Assembly (NCBI GenBank): GCA_026400355.1
Contig: JAPLPE010000034.1
Location: 1 to 64,000, forward strand
Source of the DNA: Rhodobacterales bacterium
Lineage (GTDB): Bacteria > Pseudomonadota > Alphaproteobacteria > Rhodobacterales > Rhodobacteraceae
Direction of reading: 5' to 3'
Length of the DNA: 64,000 nt
Shown: piece after piece, positions 49,522 to 58,713 of the stretch
How positions within the stretch are numbered: the first letter of the stretch is position 1
How the letters are laid out: each line of letters starts with the position of its first letter
Notes under the pieces: generated by a model
Databases searched by the model: none
The model's input: only the letters and a program-made list of their open reading frames with translations
What the model was told of the DNA's origin: nothing
Program-made: the position numbers and the translations under genes

Positions 49522-51062
49522 TCGGCAGCCATCCTCAGCAGGGGGACATAGGGCGGGTCGGGCACAAGCTGCGCCAGAACCTTGGCGCTCGACACCACGC
49601 CAGGCAGACCCGCCCCGGGATGCGTGCCCGCGCCCACAAGGTAAAGCCCCTTGGCCTCTTCGCTTACGTTATGTGGGCGGAACCATGCGCTTTGCAGAAT
49701 GCGCGGCTCGATCGAGAAGCCGGCGCCAAAGGGCGACAGATACCGGTCCCGGAAGGTCTCGGGCGTAAAGACCACGCTCGCTGTCATATGCTCCCGGAAC
49801 CCCGGGATGATCCTGTCAAGTTCCCGCGCCATCTTTTCGCGATAGACCGGCTCTTCGCGGGCCCAGTCGACCGGATTGTCGTTGTCCAGATTTGGCACCG
49901 GCGACAGGACGTAGAACGTGTCATCCCCTTCCGGCGCGGCACTCGGGTCTGTCACGGTGGGCCGGTGGATATACAGGCTCATGTCATCGGCAAGCTTGCC
50001 CTTGATGAAGATGTCCTTCAGCAACCCTTCATAGCGCGCCGCGCTTACGATGGTGTGGTGGCCAAGGTCGGGCCACATGTCCCGGGTGCCCTTGGTGCCA
50101 AAGTACCAGACGAACAGCCCCATCGACCAGCGACGGCTTTCCATCTTCCGGTCCGTCCAGACCTTGCGCGGGCGGTTGCGCAGAAGGCGCGTGTAGGTGT
50201 GCCCGGAATCTGCATTGCTGATGACCAGCGGCGCGGGGATCACCGTCCCGTCGGCAAGCCTGACACCTGCCGCCTGATCGCCGTCAAACAGGATCTCATC
50301 GGCCTCGACCCCCAGCCGGACAATGCCGCCCTGCGACCGGATCACCTTGACCATGGCATCGGCCATCGCCTGAACGCCGCCCATCGCATAGTGGACGCCG
50401 TATTTCTTCTCCAGATAGCTCACCAGCCCGTACATCGACGTGACGTTCAGCGGATCGCCTCCGATGAACAATGGATGAAACGACAGCGCCATACGCAAAC
50501 GCGGGTCGCGCACGCGGCTCTTGGCCAGACCAAAGATCGACCGGTCCGCGCGAAGCCAGGCAAATGTCGGCAGAACTCTTATCGTCTCCCAGATGCGGTG
50601 CATTGGTTTGGCAACCATGCCTTCATAGCCCACGATGTAACGGCGATAGCTGTCCTTCAGGAATCTCCTGTAGCCCTTCACATCCGCCGGGTTCAGCCGG
50701 TTCACTTCGGCGATCATCCGATCGGTATCGCCCGACGCGCTGAAATGCGAACCATCCGGCCAGCGGATTTCATAGAACGGGTCCAATGGCCGCAGATCGA
50801 CATCCTTGCGGAAATCGCGGCCACAGGCAGCCCACAGTTCGTCGAACACCTGCGGCGCCGTGATGATCGTCGGCCCAAGATCGAATCGGTGTCCGTCTTT
50901 CGTGATGGACGACCCGCGCCCGCCAGCACGGTCCAGCCGGTCAAGGACCGTCACCTGCCACCCCTTGACCCCCAACTGCATCGCTGCAGCAAGCCCACCA
51001 AGTCCCGCACCGATGACGATGGCATGATTGGCGACCGAGTCTTCTGTGAAATGTGTCAACAT
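49518..51062 (-). CDS. crtI: Phytoene desaturase
   Basis: A 514-residue FAD-dependent desaturase converting phytoene to neurosporene (three steps) in this pathway. It has AIVIGAGLGGLAAAMQLGVKGW at the N-terminus, RGSSITKDGHRFDLGPTIITAP, SRRWSMGLFVWYFGTKGT and the C-terminal LYLVGAGTHPGAGLPGV. The start MLTHFTEDSVANH is the only ordinary one near the FAD motif, and a PpsR box overlaps it. It is divergent from crtA across 207 bases. Confidence 0.97.
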   Translation of the reverse strand: MLTHFTEDSVANHAIVIGAGLGGLAAAMQLGVKGWQVTVLDRLDRAGGRGSSITKDGHRFDLGPTIITAPQVFDELWAACGRDFRKDVDLRPLDPFYEIRWPDGSHFSASGDTDRMIAEVNRLNPADVKGYRRFLKDSYRRYIVGYEGMVAKPMHRIWETIRVLPTFAWLRADRSIFGLAKSRVRDPRLRMALSFHPLFIGGDPLNVTSMYGLVSYLEKKYGVHYAMGGVQAMADAMVKVIRSQGGIVRLGVEADEILFDGDQAAGVRLADGTVIPAPLVISNADSGHTYTRLLRNRPRKVWTDRKMESRRWSMGLFVWYFGTKGTRDMWPDLGHHTIVSAARYEGLLKDIFIKGKLADDMSLYIHRPTVTDPSAAPEGDDTFYVLSPVPNLDNDNPVDWAREEPVYREKMARELDRIIPGFREHMTASVVFTPETFRDRYLSPFGAGFSIEPRILQSAWFRPHNVSEEAKGLYLVGAGTHPGAGLPGVVSSAKVLAQLVPDPPYVPLLRMAAE

Positions 51063-51071
51063 AACCTGACA
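51054..51071. promoter_or_regulatory. PpsR/CrtJ box covering the crtI start codon
   Basis: TGTCAACATAACCTGACA, exact TGT-N12-ACA, spanning the crtI ATG (51060-51062). On the minus strand TTGTCA about 20-25 bases further upstream could be a -35. Confidence 0.82.
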
Positions 51072-51232
51072 CTATCGCCACCATTCCGGTCTGACAATCC
51101 ATTCGTTTGGTGATTTCTTCGTGACGTCAGGCCGAAGAATTGCCCATTTGATTGAGCAGACGCCTCAATCCGAGGGTCAGTAAGCAGAACCTCGGCGCGA
51201 CATCGCGGCATCTTCCCAAACCCCCACCGATC

Positions 51233-51250
51233 TGTCAGGATAAGTTGACA
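51233..51250. promoter_or_regulatory. PpsR/CrtJ box at the crtA promoter
   Basis: TGTCAGGATAAGTTGACA, exact TGT-N12-ACA, 19 bases upstream of crtA and 161 bases from the crtI box; the two may be bridged by one PpsR tetramer. Confidence 0.85.
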
Positions 51251-51269
51251 CTTCCGGGAAGCACCCAAC

Positions 51270-51974
51270 GTGACCCAAGCCGTGAGCCTTTCCCTGTTCC
51301 GCTTTGGCGGCATCGGAGCCCGCCTTTGGGCGCTGGGCCAGATGGGCCTTGCGCGGGCCGCAATGGCCCGCACGCCGGATATCGGCTTCTGGAAACTCTG
51401 CGGTTCGGGGACGGGCGAAGGCTTTACGCCCATCCCGAACACGGCAGTCTATGCAATCCTTGCCACCTGGCCCGATGCCGAAACGGCCCACAAGCGCGTC
51501 TCATACGCACCCGTCTGGTGCCGATACCGTGACCATGCCGAAGAAAGCTGGACCGTCTTCCTGACCCCCACCCAATCGCGCGGCGAATGGTCCGGTGTTG
51601 CTCCGTTTGAACCCGAACCCGCCCCCCAGGGCGGACCGCTTGCCGCCCTCACCCGCGCCACCGTCAAACCCGGCGTTGCCGCACGGTTCTGGAAACGGGT
51701 CCCCAACATCTCGGCCGTGATCGGGACCGATCCAAACGTCGCCTTCAAAATCGGCATCGGCGAGGTGCCCCTGTTCCATCAGGTCACGTTCTCGATCTGG
51801 CCTTCCGAAAAGGCCATGGCCGGCTTCGCCCGCACCGGCCCCCACGCCGCCGCCATTCGCGCTGTGCGCGACGAAGGCTGGTTCCGCGAAGAACTCTATG
51901 CCCGTTTCACCGTCCATTCAGACCTCGGGTCGTGGAATGGCAAATCCCCCATCTCCGGACTGGTCCCAGCATGA
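51270..51974 (+). CDS. crtA: Spheroidene monooxygenase
   Basis: A 234-residue enzyme that oxidises spheroidene to spheroidenone with O2, colouring aerobic cells red. The family blocks LFRFGGIGARLWALGQMGLAR, FWKLCGSGTGEGFTP and FHQVTFSIWPSEKAM are present. It starts with GTG, GGGAA lying nine bases upstream. It overlaps bchI by 4 bases, so crtA-bchI-bchD-bchO form one operon under the PpsR box at 51233. Confidence 0.95.
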   Translation: MTQAVSLSLFRFGGIGARLWALGQMGLARAAMARTPDIGFWKLCGSGTGEGFTPIPNTAVYAILATWPDAETAHKRVSYAPVWCRYRDHAEESWTVFLTPTQSRGEWSGVAPFEPEPAPQGGPLAALTRATVKPGVAARFWKRVPNISAVIGTDPNVAFKIGIGEVPLFHQVTFSIWPSEKAMAGFARTGPHAAAIRAVRDEGWFREELYARFTVHSDLGSWNGKSPISGLVPA

Positions 51975-52975
51975 AACAGCCCTTCCCCTTTTCGGCCATC
52001 GTCGGTCAGGACGAAATGAAACTGTCGATGATCCTGACGGCCATCGACCCGTCCATCGGCGGGGTGCTGGTCTTCGGGGATCGGGGGACAGGGAAATCTA
52101 CCGCCGTGCGCGCGCTCGCCGCCCTCCTGCCACCAATCAGCGCGGTGCAGGGGTGCCCGATCAACGCGGAAACACCTGCCGAAGTGCCCGACTGGGCCGG
52201 GCTTCAGAAAAAGACTGTCACCCAGATGCCAACCCCTGTCGTTGACCTGCCGCTTGGCGCGACCGAGGATCGGGTGACCGGGGCGCTTGATATCGAGAAG
52301 GCTCTGACACGGGGCGAAAAGGCATTTCAGCCTGGCCTGCTTGCCCGGGCGAACCGGGGCTACCTCTATATCGACGAAGTGAACCTTCTCGAAGATCACA
52401 TCGTCGATCTCCTGCTTGACGTCGCCGCCTCTGGCGAGAATGTGGTCGAACGCGAAGGGCTCAGCATCCGCCACCCAGCCCGCTTTGTCCTCGTCGGCTC
52501 CGGCAACCCCGAGGAAGGCGAGTTGCGCCCGCAACTCCTCGACCGTTTCGGCCTCTCGGTCGAAGTCGCCTCGCCCAAAGAGATCGAAACGCGGGTCGAG
52601 GTGATCCGCCGCCGCGATGCCTATGACAATGAACACGCCGCCTTCATGATACGCTGGCAGGCCGAAGATGCCGCCATACGCGACCGCATCCTGAACGCCC
52701 GCAAGGCGCTGCGGGAACTGCGGACACCGGACAAGACCCTGCACGACGTCGCGGCGCTCTGCCTTGCGCTCGGCTCGGACGGTCTGCGGGGCGAACTGAC
52801 GCTTCTCAAGGCCGCACGCGCCTATGCCGCATGGCGCGACGACACCGCGCTGACCCGGGCGCATGTCCGCGATGTGGCCGCGATGGCGCTGCGCCACCGC
52901 CTCCGCCGCGATCCGCTGGACGAAGCCGGAAGCGGTTCGCGCGTGAAGCGGATCGTGGAGGAGGTCTTTGCCTGA
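51971..52975 (+). CDS. bchI: Mg-chelatase ATPase subunit I
   Basis: A 334-residue AAA+ ATPase that forms a hexameric ring with BchD and drives Mg2+ insertion on BchH. It has Walker [17 protein letters not shown] (around residue 35), Walker [18 protein letters not shown], the arginine finger region [14 protein letters not shown] and sensor 2. It starts [17 protein letters not shown]. Its last bases contain GGAGGAGG, which serves bchD. Confidence 0.97.
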   Translation: MKQPFPFSAIVGQDEMKLSMILTAIDPSIGGVLVFGDRGTGKSTAVRALAALLPPISAVQGCPINAETPAEVPDWAGLQKKTVTQMPTPVVDLPLGATEDRVTGALDIEKALTRGEKAFQPGLLARANRGYLYIDEVNLLEDHIVDLLLDVAASGENVVEREGLSIRHPARFVLVGSGNPEEGELRPQLLDRFGLSVEVASPKEIETRVEVIRRRDAYDNEHAAFMIRWQAEDAAIRDRILNARKALRELRTPDKTLHDVAALCLALGSDGLRGELTLLKAARAYAAWRDDTALTRAHVRDVAAMALRHRLRRDPLDEAGSGSRVKRIVEEVFA

Positions 52976-54638
52976 CCTCACCAATCCCTTTGCCTGCACA
53001 ACCACGGCGCTGGCCCTGCTGGCCATCGATCCGGCGGGTCTGGGCGGCATGGTTTTGCGGGCACGGTCCGGCCCGGTGCGCGATGCGCTGGCCGCGATGC
53101 TTCCGTCATTGCCGCTGCCGCTGACCCGCCTGCATCCCACGATGACGGACGAGGCGCTTTTCGGCGGGTTGGACCTGTCGGCGACCTTGGCCAAAGGGCA
53201 TATGGTGCTTGAACAGGGTCTTTTGCGCGAACCGTCGGCCCTGATCCTGACCATGGCGGAACGCTGCGGTGCACAGATGGCCGCCCGACTTGCCCTGACC
53301 CTTGACGAAGGGCGCGGGCACAGTCTTGTCGCACTGGACGAAGGGGCCGAGGCCGAAGAGTCGGTGCCGGTCGCGCTTGCTGAAAGGGTCGCATTCTTTG
53401 CCGATCTGTCCGATGTGACGCTGGGCGATCTGACCGGATTTGCCTTCGATGCCGACGATCTGCAGGCCGCGCGGGACAGACTTGCCTCGGTGACGACGCC
53501 GTCGGAGATGCTCGAACAGATCATCGGCCTTTGTGACCAGTTCGGTGTCGACTCGGCCCGTGTGCCAATCTTTACTTTGAGGGCTGCGCGCGCGCAGGCG
53601 GCGCTCTTTGGGCGGAATAGTGTCGATTCAAGCGATCTCGAAAGTGCATGCGCCCTCACAATTGCCCACCGCGCCACACGCGTCCCTTCCCCCGAACAAC
53701 CGCCAGAACCGCCTGAAACCGAAACTTCAGATAACCAGACCGAGTCGCAGAAGGCTGAAGATGAACTGATCCTGCCTGAAGAATTGCTGCTCGAAGCCGT
53801 CCGCGCCCTTCTTCCTGCCGACCTGCTCGCCCGGTTGTCAGGTGCGCGGGCACGCGGGGCCAAGGGAAGTGGGACGGGGGCCGCAAAGAAGGGCAACCGG
53901 CGTGGTCGGCCCTTGCCTTCGCGGGCCGGGCGGATGGGCGACGGGGCACGCATCGATATCGTTGCGACCCTGCGCGCCGCCGCGTCTTGGCAGACGATCC
54001 GCGCCGCAGCCAATCCTGACCGGGCGGGCCTCCACATCCGGAACGCCGACATCCGCCTGAAAAGGTTCGAGGACAAGTCCGACCGCCTTCTCATCTTTGC
54101 CGTCGATGCCTCCGGTTCCGCCGCACTGGCCCGTCTGGCCGAGGCGAAGGGCGCGGTCGAACTCCTCCTCACCCAAGCCTATGCCCGACGCGATCACGTC
54201 GCCTTGATCGGCTTCCGCGGGACGGGTGCCGAAGTACTCCTCCCGCCCACCCGCAGCCTTGTGCAGACCAAACGGCGGCTCGCCGCCCTGCCCGGTGGCG
54301 GCGGAACGCCCCTTGCCGCCGGTCTGCGGACCGCGATGGACCTCGCCATTCAGGCCCGGCGCAGGGGGCTCACCCCGACTGTGGCGCTTCTCACCGACGG
54401 CCGTGCCAATATCGCACTCGACGGCACCGCCAATCGTCCACAAGCGGCACAAGATGCAGAGCTTGTCGCACGCAGCCTGCGGGGCAACGGGGTTGAGGCT
54501 TTGGTCATCGACACCGGAAACCGGCCTGAACAGAGCCTGAAGAGGCTCGCTCAGACTCTTGCGGCCACCTACCTGACCTTGCCCCGCGCCGATGCGAAGA
54601 GGCTGTCGGCGGCGGTCTCTGCCGCTCTGGGCGACTGA
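52968..54638 (+). CDS. bchD: Mg-chelatase subunit D
   Basis: A 556-residue partner of BchI. The N-terminal AAA+ domain (about 1-230) lacks a functional Walker A, as is usual. An acidic/proline linker (about 240-270, EQPPEPPETETSDNQTES) follows. A C-terminal von Willebrand A domain (about 370-550) has a metal-ion-dependent site FAVDASGSAALAR and LLTDGRANIALDG. It starts with TTG 8 bases inside the bchI end, with GGAGGAGG three to four bases ahead. Confidence 0.95.
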   Translation: MPDLTNPFACTTTALALLAIDPAGLGGMVLRARSGPVRDALAAMLPSLPLPLTRLHPTMTDEALFGGLDLSATLAKGHMVLEQGLLREPSALILTMAERCGAQMAARLALTLDEGRGHSLVALDEGAEAEESVPVALAERVAFFADLSDVTLGDLTGFAFDADDLQAARDRLASVTTPSEMLEQIIGLCDQFGVDSARVPIFTLRAARAQAALFGRNSVDSSDLESACALTIAHRATRVPSPEQPPEPPETETSDNQTESQKAEDELILPEELLLEAVRALLPADLLARLSGARARGAKGSGTGAAKKGNRRGRPLPSRAGRMGDGARIDIVATLRAAASWQTIRAAANPDRAGLHIRNADIRLKRFEDKSDRLLIFAVDASGSAALARLAEAKGAVELLLTQAYARRDHVALIGFRGTGAEVLLPPTRSLVQTKRRLAALPGGGGTPLAAGLRTAMDLAIQARRRGLTPTVALLTDGRANIALDGTANRPQAAQDAELVARSLRGNGVEALVIDTGNRPEQSLKRLAQTLAATYLTLPRADAKRLSAAVSAALGD

Positions 54639-54643
54639 CAGCC

Positions 54644-55495
54644 ATGCGCTGGCCCGCCGATGCCAAGGGCTGGCCGATGACCGAGTATTCGCGCTTCGTC
54701 CTGCATCGCCCCCACCGCTGGCATGTGCAGGAGGCGGGCGATGGCGACCTGATCCTTATGATCCACGGCGCCGGGGGCGCCACGCAAAGCTGGCGCGGCC
54801 TGTTTCCGATCCTTGCAAAGTCGCACCGGGTCGTGGCCGTCGATCTGCCCGGACAAGGGTTCACGCAACTGGGCGCGCGGCAGCGTTGCGGTCTCGATCA
54901 AATGGCCGAAGACCTCTTGTCTCTCGCCCGGTACGAGGGCTGGAAGCCCAGCGCCATCATCGGCCATTCGGCCGGCGGCGCGATTGCGCTCCGCATGGCA
55001 GAACACGGTGCCGTGCCCGGCGGGCAGATCATCGGGATCAACGCGGCTTTGGCCAACTTCAAGGGCGTCGCCGGATGGCTCTTCCCGATGCTTGCCAAGG
55101 CGCTTGCCCTCAGTCCCTTCACGGCCGGGTTGTTTGCCGCTGCAGCGACCGAGTCCTCGGTTCGGAACCTCATCAAAGGGACCGGGTCAGTCATCGATGC
55201 CAAAGGAATAGGCTACTATCTGCAACTGGCCAGTGACCGGGATCATGTCGACGGCACGCTCGCCATGATGGCGCAATGGCACCTGGACGGTCTCTTGGGG
55301 CGTCTGCCCATGATCCGCCACCGGACAACCTTCATCGCCGCTGATGGCGATCTCGCGGTCCCGCCGTCGACCAGCGCCGATGCGGCAAAGGCCATGCCGG
55401 ACGCCAGTCTGATCCGCGTGCCGCGTCGGGGTCATCTCGTCCACGAAGAGGACCCCGAAGCCATAGCGACCCTGATCCGTGCCGCTTTGGGCTGA
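54644..55495 (+). CDS. bchO: Alpha/beta-hydrolase BchO, Mg-chelatase-associated
   Basis: A 283-residue alpha/beta-fold protein always found next to bchID in purple bacteria. The oxyanion region is LILMIHGAGGATQSWRGLFP, the nucleophile elbow IIGHSAGGAIALRM (Ser), and the late His lies in RVPRRGHLVHEEDP. It probably helps Mg-chelatase or handles a tetrapyrrole intermediate; its reaction is unknown. It starts 5 bases after bchD with MRWPADAKGWPM. It is convergent with the ABC gene. Confidence 0.93.
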   Translation: MRWPADAKGWPMTEYSRFVLHRPHRWHVQEAGDGDLILMIHGAGGATQSWRGLFPILAKSHRVVAVDLPGQGFTQLGARQRCGLDQMAEDLLSLARYEGWKPSAIIGHSAGGAIALRMAEHGAVPGGQIIGINAALANFKGVAGWLFPMLAKALALSPFTAGLFAAAATESSVRNLIKGTGSVIDAKGIGYYLQLASDRDHVDGTLAMMAQWHLDGLLGRLPMIRHRTTFIAADGDLAVPPSTSADAAKAMPDASLIRVPRRGHLVHEEDPEAIATLIRAALG

Positions 55496-55503
55496 ATCAG
55501 AGC

Positions 55504-57249
55504 CTATTCTGCGGCAGGCTGCCAGACCTCGACCGCGTCAACCCGCTGCGCCTCGTGCAGGCGCAGATACGGCCCTTCCTTTGACAGAAGCGCCGCATGA
55601 TTCCCGATTTCGGCAATCTGACCATCGCGCACAACAGCGATCCGGTCTGCGTTGCGGATCGTGGCCAGCCGGTGCGCTATGACGAGCACCGTCCGCCCTT
55701 CAGCCAGTTCTTCAAGCGACTGCTGGATCATCCGCTCTGTCTCGGTATCCAGTGCTGAAGTCGCCTCGTCGAGGACCAGGATCGGCGGGTTTTTGAGAAA
55801 GATGCGGGCGATGGCCACGCGCTGCTTCTGCCCGCCCGACAGCTTGACCCCGCGTTCGCCGATCACCGTATCCAGCCCCGCTGGCAGGTCGGCGATCATG
55901 TCGGCAAGTCGGGCACGGCGAGCCGCTTCCAGAATCTCGGCCTCGGTCGCATCCAGCCGCCCATAGGCGATGTTTTCCCGTAGCGACCCGGCAAACAGGA
56001 ACACATCCTGTGACACGATACCGATCTGCCGTCGCAAGGAGGTCATCTTGACCTGCCGGATATCCTGCCCGTCAATCGTGATCCGTCCGGCGTCCACGTC
56101 ATAGAACCGGGGCACCAGCGCCAGAAGCGTCGTCTTGCCCGCGCCGGACGGGCCAACAAAGGCAACTGTCTCGCCCGGCTGGACGGACAGCGTGATCCCC
56201 TTCAGGATCGGCCGATCCGGAGCATAGCCAAACCGCACATCCTCGAACGCGATGGCCCCTGTCGTCGCGCCCAGCGTGACGGCGTTCGGGGCGTCCACGA
56301 TTTCAGGATCTGTCGCCAGAAGCTCCGAATACCGCCGGAACCCTGCAATCCCCTTGGGATAGGTCTCTATCACCGCTGCGATCTTTTCCAGCGGCTGATA
56401 GAACACGTTGATCAGAAGCAGGAACCCCACGAACCCGCCGACAGAAAGGCTCCCGTTCGTGACAAAAAATGTCCCTGCGACAAGGATAACGACCTGCACG
56501 ACCCGCATCCCAAGGAAGTTGATCGCAATGGTCGCCGACATGATCCGGTAGCCGTCCAGCTTGGTCAGCCTGTACTTGTCATTGTCGACGGCGAACAGGG
56601 ACCGTTCGTGATCCTCGTTCGCAAAGGCGCGCACCACGCGTGCGCCGCCCACGTTCTCCTCGATCCGGGCATTGAACGCACCGACCCGGCCAAACTGTTC
56701 GCGCCAGTTGTTCGTCATCTTGCCGCCAAAGCTGATGACCAGCCACATGACCAGCGGCGCGATGGCCGAGGACAAGAGCGCCAGTTGCGGATGGACCATG
56801 AACATCAGGATCAGCGCGCCGATAAACGTCATGATCGCCACAAACAGGTCTTCGGGGCCGTGGTGGGCGACCTCGCCGATTTCCTCAAGATCCTTGGTCA
56901 GGCGACCGATCAGATGGCCGGTCTTCTGGTTGTCAAAGAACCGGAAGGACTGCTTCTGGAGATGGTCGAACGCTCGGCGGCGCATCTCAGTTTCAATCGC
57001 GATGCCAAGGACATGGCCCCAGTATGTCACGATGATCATCAGCCCGGCATTGACGATGTAGATCGCAAGAAGCGCCGCCGCCGCCGCCGCAATCAGACCC
57101 CAATCGCCCATTGGCAGCAACCGGTCCACGAAAAGCTTGACCGCGATAGGAAAGCCCAACGACAGGATGCCCGCGAACACGGCACAGCCAAAATCCAGCA
57201 GGAACAGGCGCTTGTGGGGCGCGTAATAGGATAGGAAGTCTTTCAGCAC
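55504..57249 (-). CDS. ABC exporter, fused permease-ATPase (MsbA/BmrA-like half transporter)
   Basis: A half transporter of about 581 residues. The six-helix membrane domain (about 10-310) starts LKDFLSYYAPHKRLFLLDFG. The ATPase domain (about 340-575) has Walker A FVGPSGAGKTTLL, signature VKLSGGQKQRVAIARI and Walker B ILVLDEATSALD, followed by the H-loop VIAHRLATI. It forms homodimers that export lipids or small hydrophobic compounds; the substrate is unknown. The GTG at 57247-57249 gives a family-like start; an ATG at 57364-57366 adds 39 residues without similarity. Confidence 0.85.
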   Translation of the reverse strand: MLKDFLSYYAPHKRLFLLDFGCAVFAGILSLGFPIAVKLFVDRLLPMGDWGLIAAAAAALLAIYIVNAGLMIIVTYWGHVLGIAIETEMRRRAFDHLQKQSFRFFDNQKTGHLIGRLTKDLEEIGEVAHHGPEDLFVAIMTFIGALILMFMVHPQLALLSSAIAPLVMWLVISFGGKMTNNWREQFGRVGAFNARIEENVGGARVVRAFANEDHERSLFAVDNDKYRLTKLDGYRIMSATIAINFLGMRVVQVVILVAGTFFVTNGSLSVGGFVGFLLLINVFYQPLEKIAAVIETYPKGIAGFRRYSELLATDPEIVDAPNAVTLGATTGAIAFEDVRFGYAPDRPILKGITLSVQPGETVAFVGPSGAGKTTLLALVPRFYDVDAGRITIDGQDIRQVKMTSLRRQIGIVSQDVFLFAGSLRENIAYGRLDATEAEILEAARRARLADMIADLPAGLDTVIGERGVKLSGGQKQRVAIARIFLKNPPILVLDEATSALDTETERMIQQSLEELAEGRTVLVIAHRLATIRNADRIAVVRDGQIAEIGNHAALLSKEGPYLRLHEAQRVDAVEVWQPAAE

Positions 57250-57411
57250 CGGCGCGGGGCCTTTCGGGGGGGACAGGGTTTGTCCGCAAAATAAGGATGA
57301 GGCAGGCGCGACCCTTGGCAAGAAGACTGAATCACAGCCGCGCAGGATCGTTTCTAGCGGCATCATGCTGGCGGGTGAAGCCGTTTTCGCGCAAAGCGGG
57401 AGCTTGGCCGC

Positions 57412-58713
57412 TCAGTCGCGGGCCTTACGCCCCCACCACGTCTTTGCCAGCGGTTCACCTCCGACAAACCGCAAATCGGGATTGGTATCCTCGACCCGAA
57501 TGCAGGCGTTCCACTTTGCCATTCGTTCCGACCGCGCGAAGGACCCGACCTTTAGCTGCCCTGCCCCCAGCCCGACACACAGATCGACGATGGAGGTATC
57601 CTCCGTCTCTCCCGACCTTGCTGAGACGACCGAGGGCCAACCCGCGTTAGCCGCCGCCCGCCATGCGGCAACAGCCTCGGTCACGGTGCCGATCTGGTTG
57701 ACCTTGAGCAGCATCGCATTGCAGGCCCCCGCTGCAGCGGCCTGCCGGACAAGCGCGGCATTCGTAACCAGCGCATCATCGCCAATGATCTGAACCCGGT
57801 CGCCATATTCCCGCGTAAATGCCGCAAGGCCCGGCAGGTCATCTTCGGCCAACGGGTCCTCGATCGACGCGATGGGATACCGGTCTAGCCACTGGCCAAG
57901 CCGTTCAGCCATCCCGGCCGAATCCATCGTCCTGTCGTCCAGTGCCAGCCGGTATTGCCCGCCATGCCCGAATTCAGACGCAGCCACGTCGAGTGATATC
58001 ACAACCCGGTCACCCGGAACTTCGCCGGCCCGTTCAATCGCCCGGATCAGGAAATCGAGCGCTTCTTCGTTCGAAGTGAACTCCGGCCACCAGCCACCTT
58101 CATCGGCGACACCCCGCAAAAGGCCCTTCTCGGCAAGGATAGAGCCTGCTGCGACATAAATGCCCGCAGTCACCTCGAAGACTTCGGCCATGGTCCCTGC
58201 ACCCGGAACCATTACCATGAAGTCCTGAATATCAACCCGCCGCCCGGCGTGCGCTCCTCCACCAAAGATCTGGATTTCCGGCAGGGGCAGGGTCGGCGTC
58301 GCCCCATAAAGTTGCGCCACATGCTGCCATACTGGTCCCTGCGCTGCCGCATGCAGACATGCGAGCGACACAGCCACGGTCGCGTTACCGCCCAGCGTTG
58401 CCTTGTTCGACGTGCCGTCCAGCGCGACCAGGGCCGCATCAACAGCCGCCTGATCACCCGCATCCAGCCCGATCAACCGCGCATTGATCGCACCGTTCAC
58501 CCCGGCAACGGCCCGCATCACGTCCATCCCGCCAAAGCGGCTGCCACCATCCCGAAGGTCAATCGCCTCCCGCGTCCCGCGCGATGCCCCGGCGGGTGCA
58601 ATCGCCCGGCCGGTAACGCCCGAGGACAGATGCACCTCGGCCTCGACCGTGGGTCGCCCCCGGGAATCCCAGACACGACGGGCCAGAACGCGAGTGATGG
58701 TTCTGTTGGTCAA
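57412..58713 (-). CDS. Enolase paralog with altered active site
   Basis: A 433-residue protein with the full enolase fold. Retained are the N-terminal RRVWDSRGRPTVEAEV, DEGGWWPEF (E205), the metal Asp in VVISLDVAASEF (D242), SIEDPLAEDD (E285), GDDALVTN (D312), the catalytic Lys in LKVNQIGT (K337), and RSGETEDTS and the Lys in QLKVGSFARSER. Two conserved positions differ: the usual SHRSGETED reads SARSGETED (A365 in place of His), and QEFM reads QDFM (D164 for Glu). It ends a three-gene operon with 4-base overlaps. It is unlikely to be the housekeeping enolase; the reaction is unknown. Confidence 0.85.
   Translation of the reverse strand: MTNRTITRVLARRVWDSRGRPTVEAEVHLSSGVTGRAIAPAGASRGTREAIDLRDGGSRFGGMDVMRAVAGVNGAINARLIGLDAGDQAAVDAALVALDGTSNKATLGGNATVAVSLACLHAAAQGPVWQHVAQLYGATPTLPLPEIQIFGGGAHAGRRVDIQDFMVMVPGAGTMAEVFEVTAGIYVAAGSILAEKGLLRGVADEGGWWPEFTSNEEALDFLIRAIERAGEVPGDRVVISLDVAASEFGHGGQYRLALDDRTMDSAGMAERLGQWLDRYPIASIEDPLAEDDLPGLAAFTREYGDRVQIIGDDALVTNAALVRQAAAAGACNAMLLKVNQIGTVTEAVAAWRAAANAGWPSVVSARSGETEDTSIVDLCVGLGAGQLKVGSFARSERMAKWNACIRVEDTNPDLRFVGGEPLAKTWWGRKARD

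Noticed and set aside
49290-51113. Long plus-strand open frame of about 600 codons opposite crtI
   Set aside because: It is the reverse-frame shadow of crtI and crtB; its product is rich in Arg, His and Gln with no domain, while the other strand has clear FAD motifs.
51896-54172. Minus-strand open frame of about 750 codons opposite bchI and bchD
   Set aside because: Low-complexity Ser/Arg/Ala product typical of a GC-rich shadow; bchI and bchD on the other strand have Walker and VWA motifs.
57412-58713. Calling the enolase-like gene the housekeeping enolase (eno)
   Set aside because: The His of SHRSGETED is replaced by Ala and the Glu of QEFM by Asp, and the gene sits in a coupled operon with a kinase and a mutarotase-like protein.
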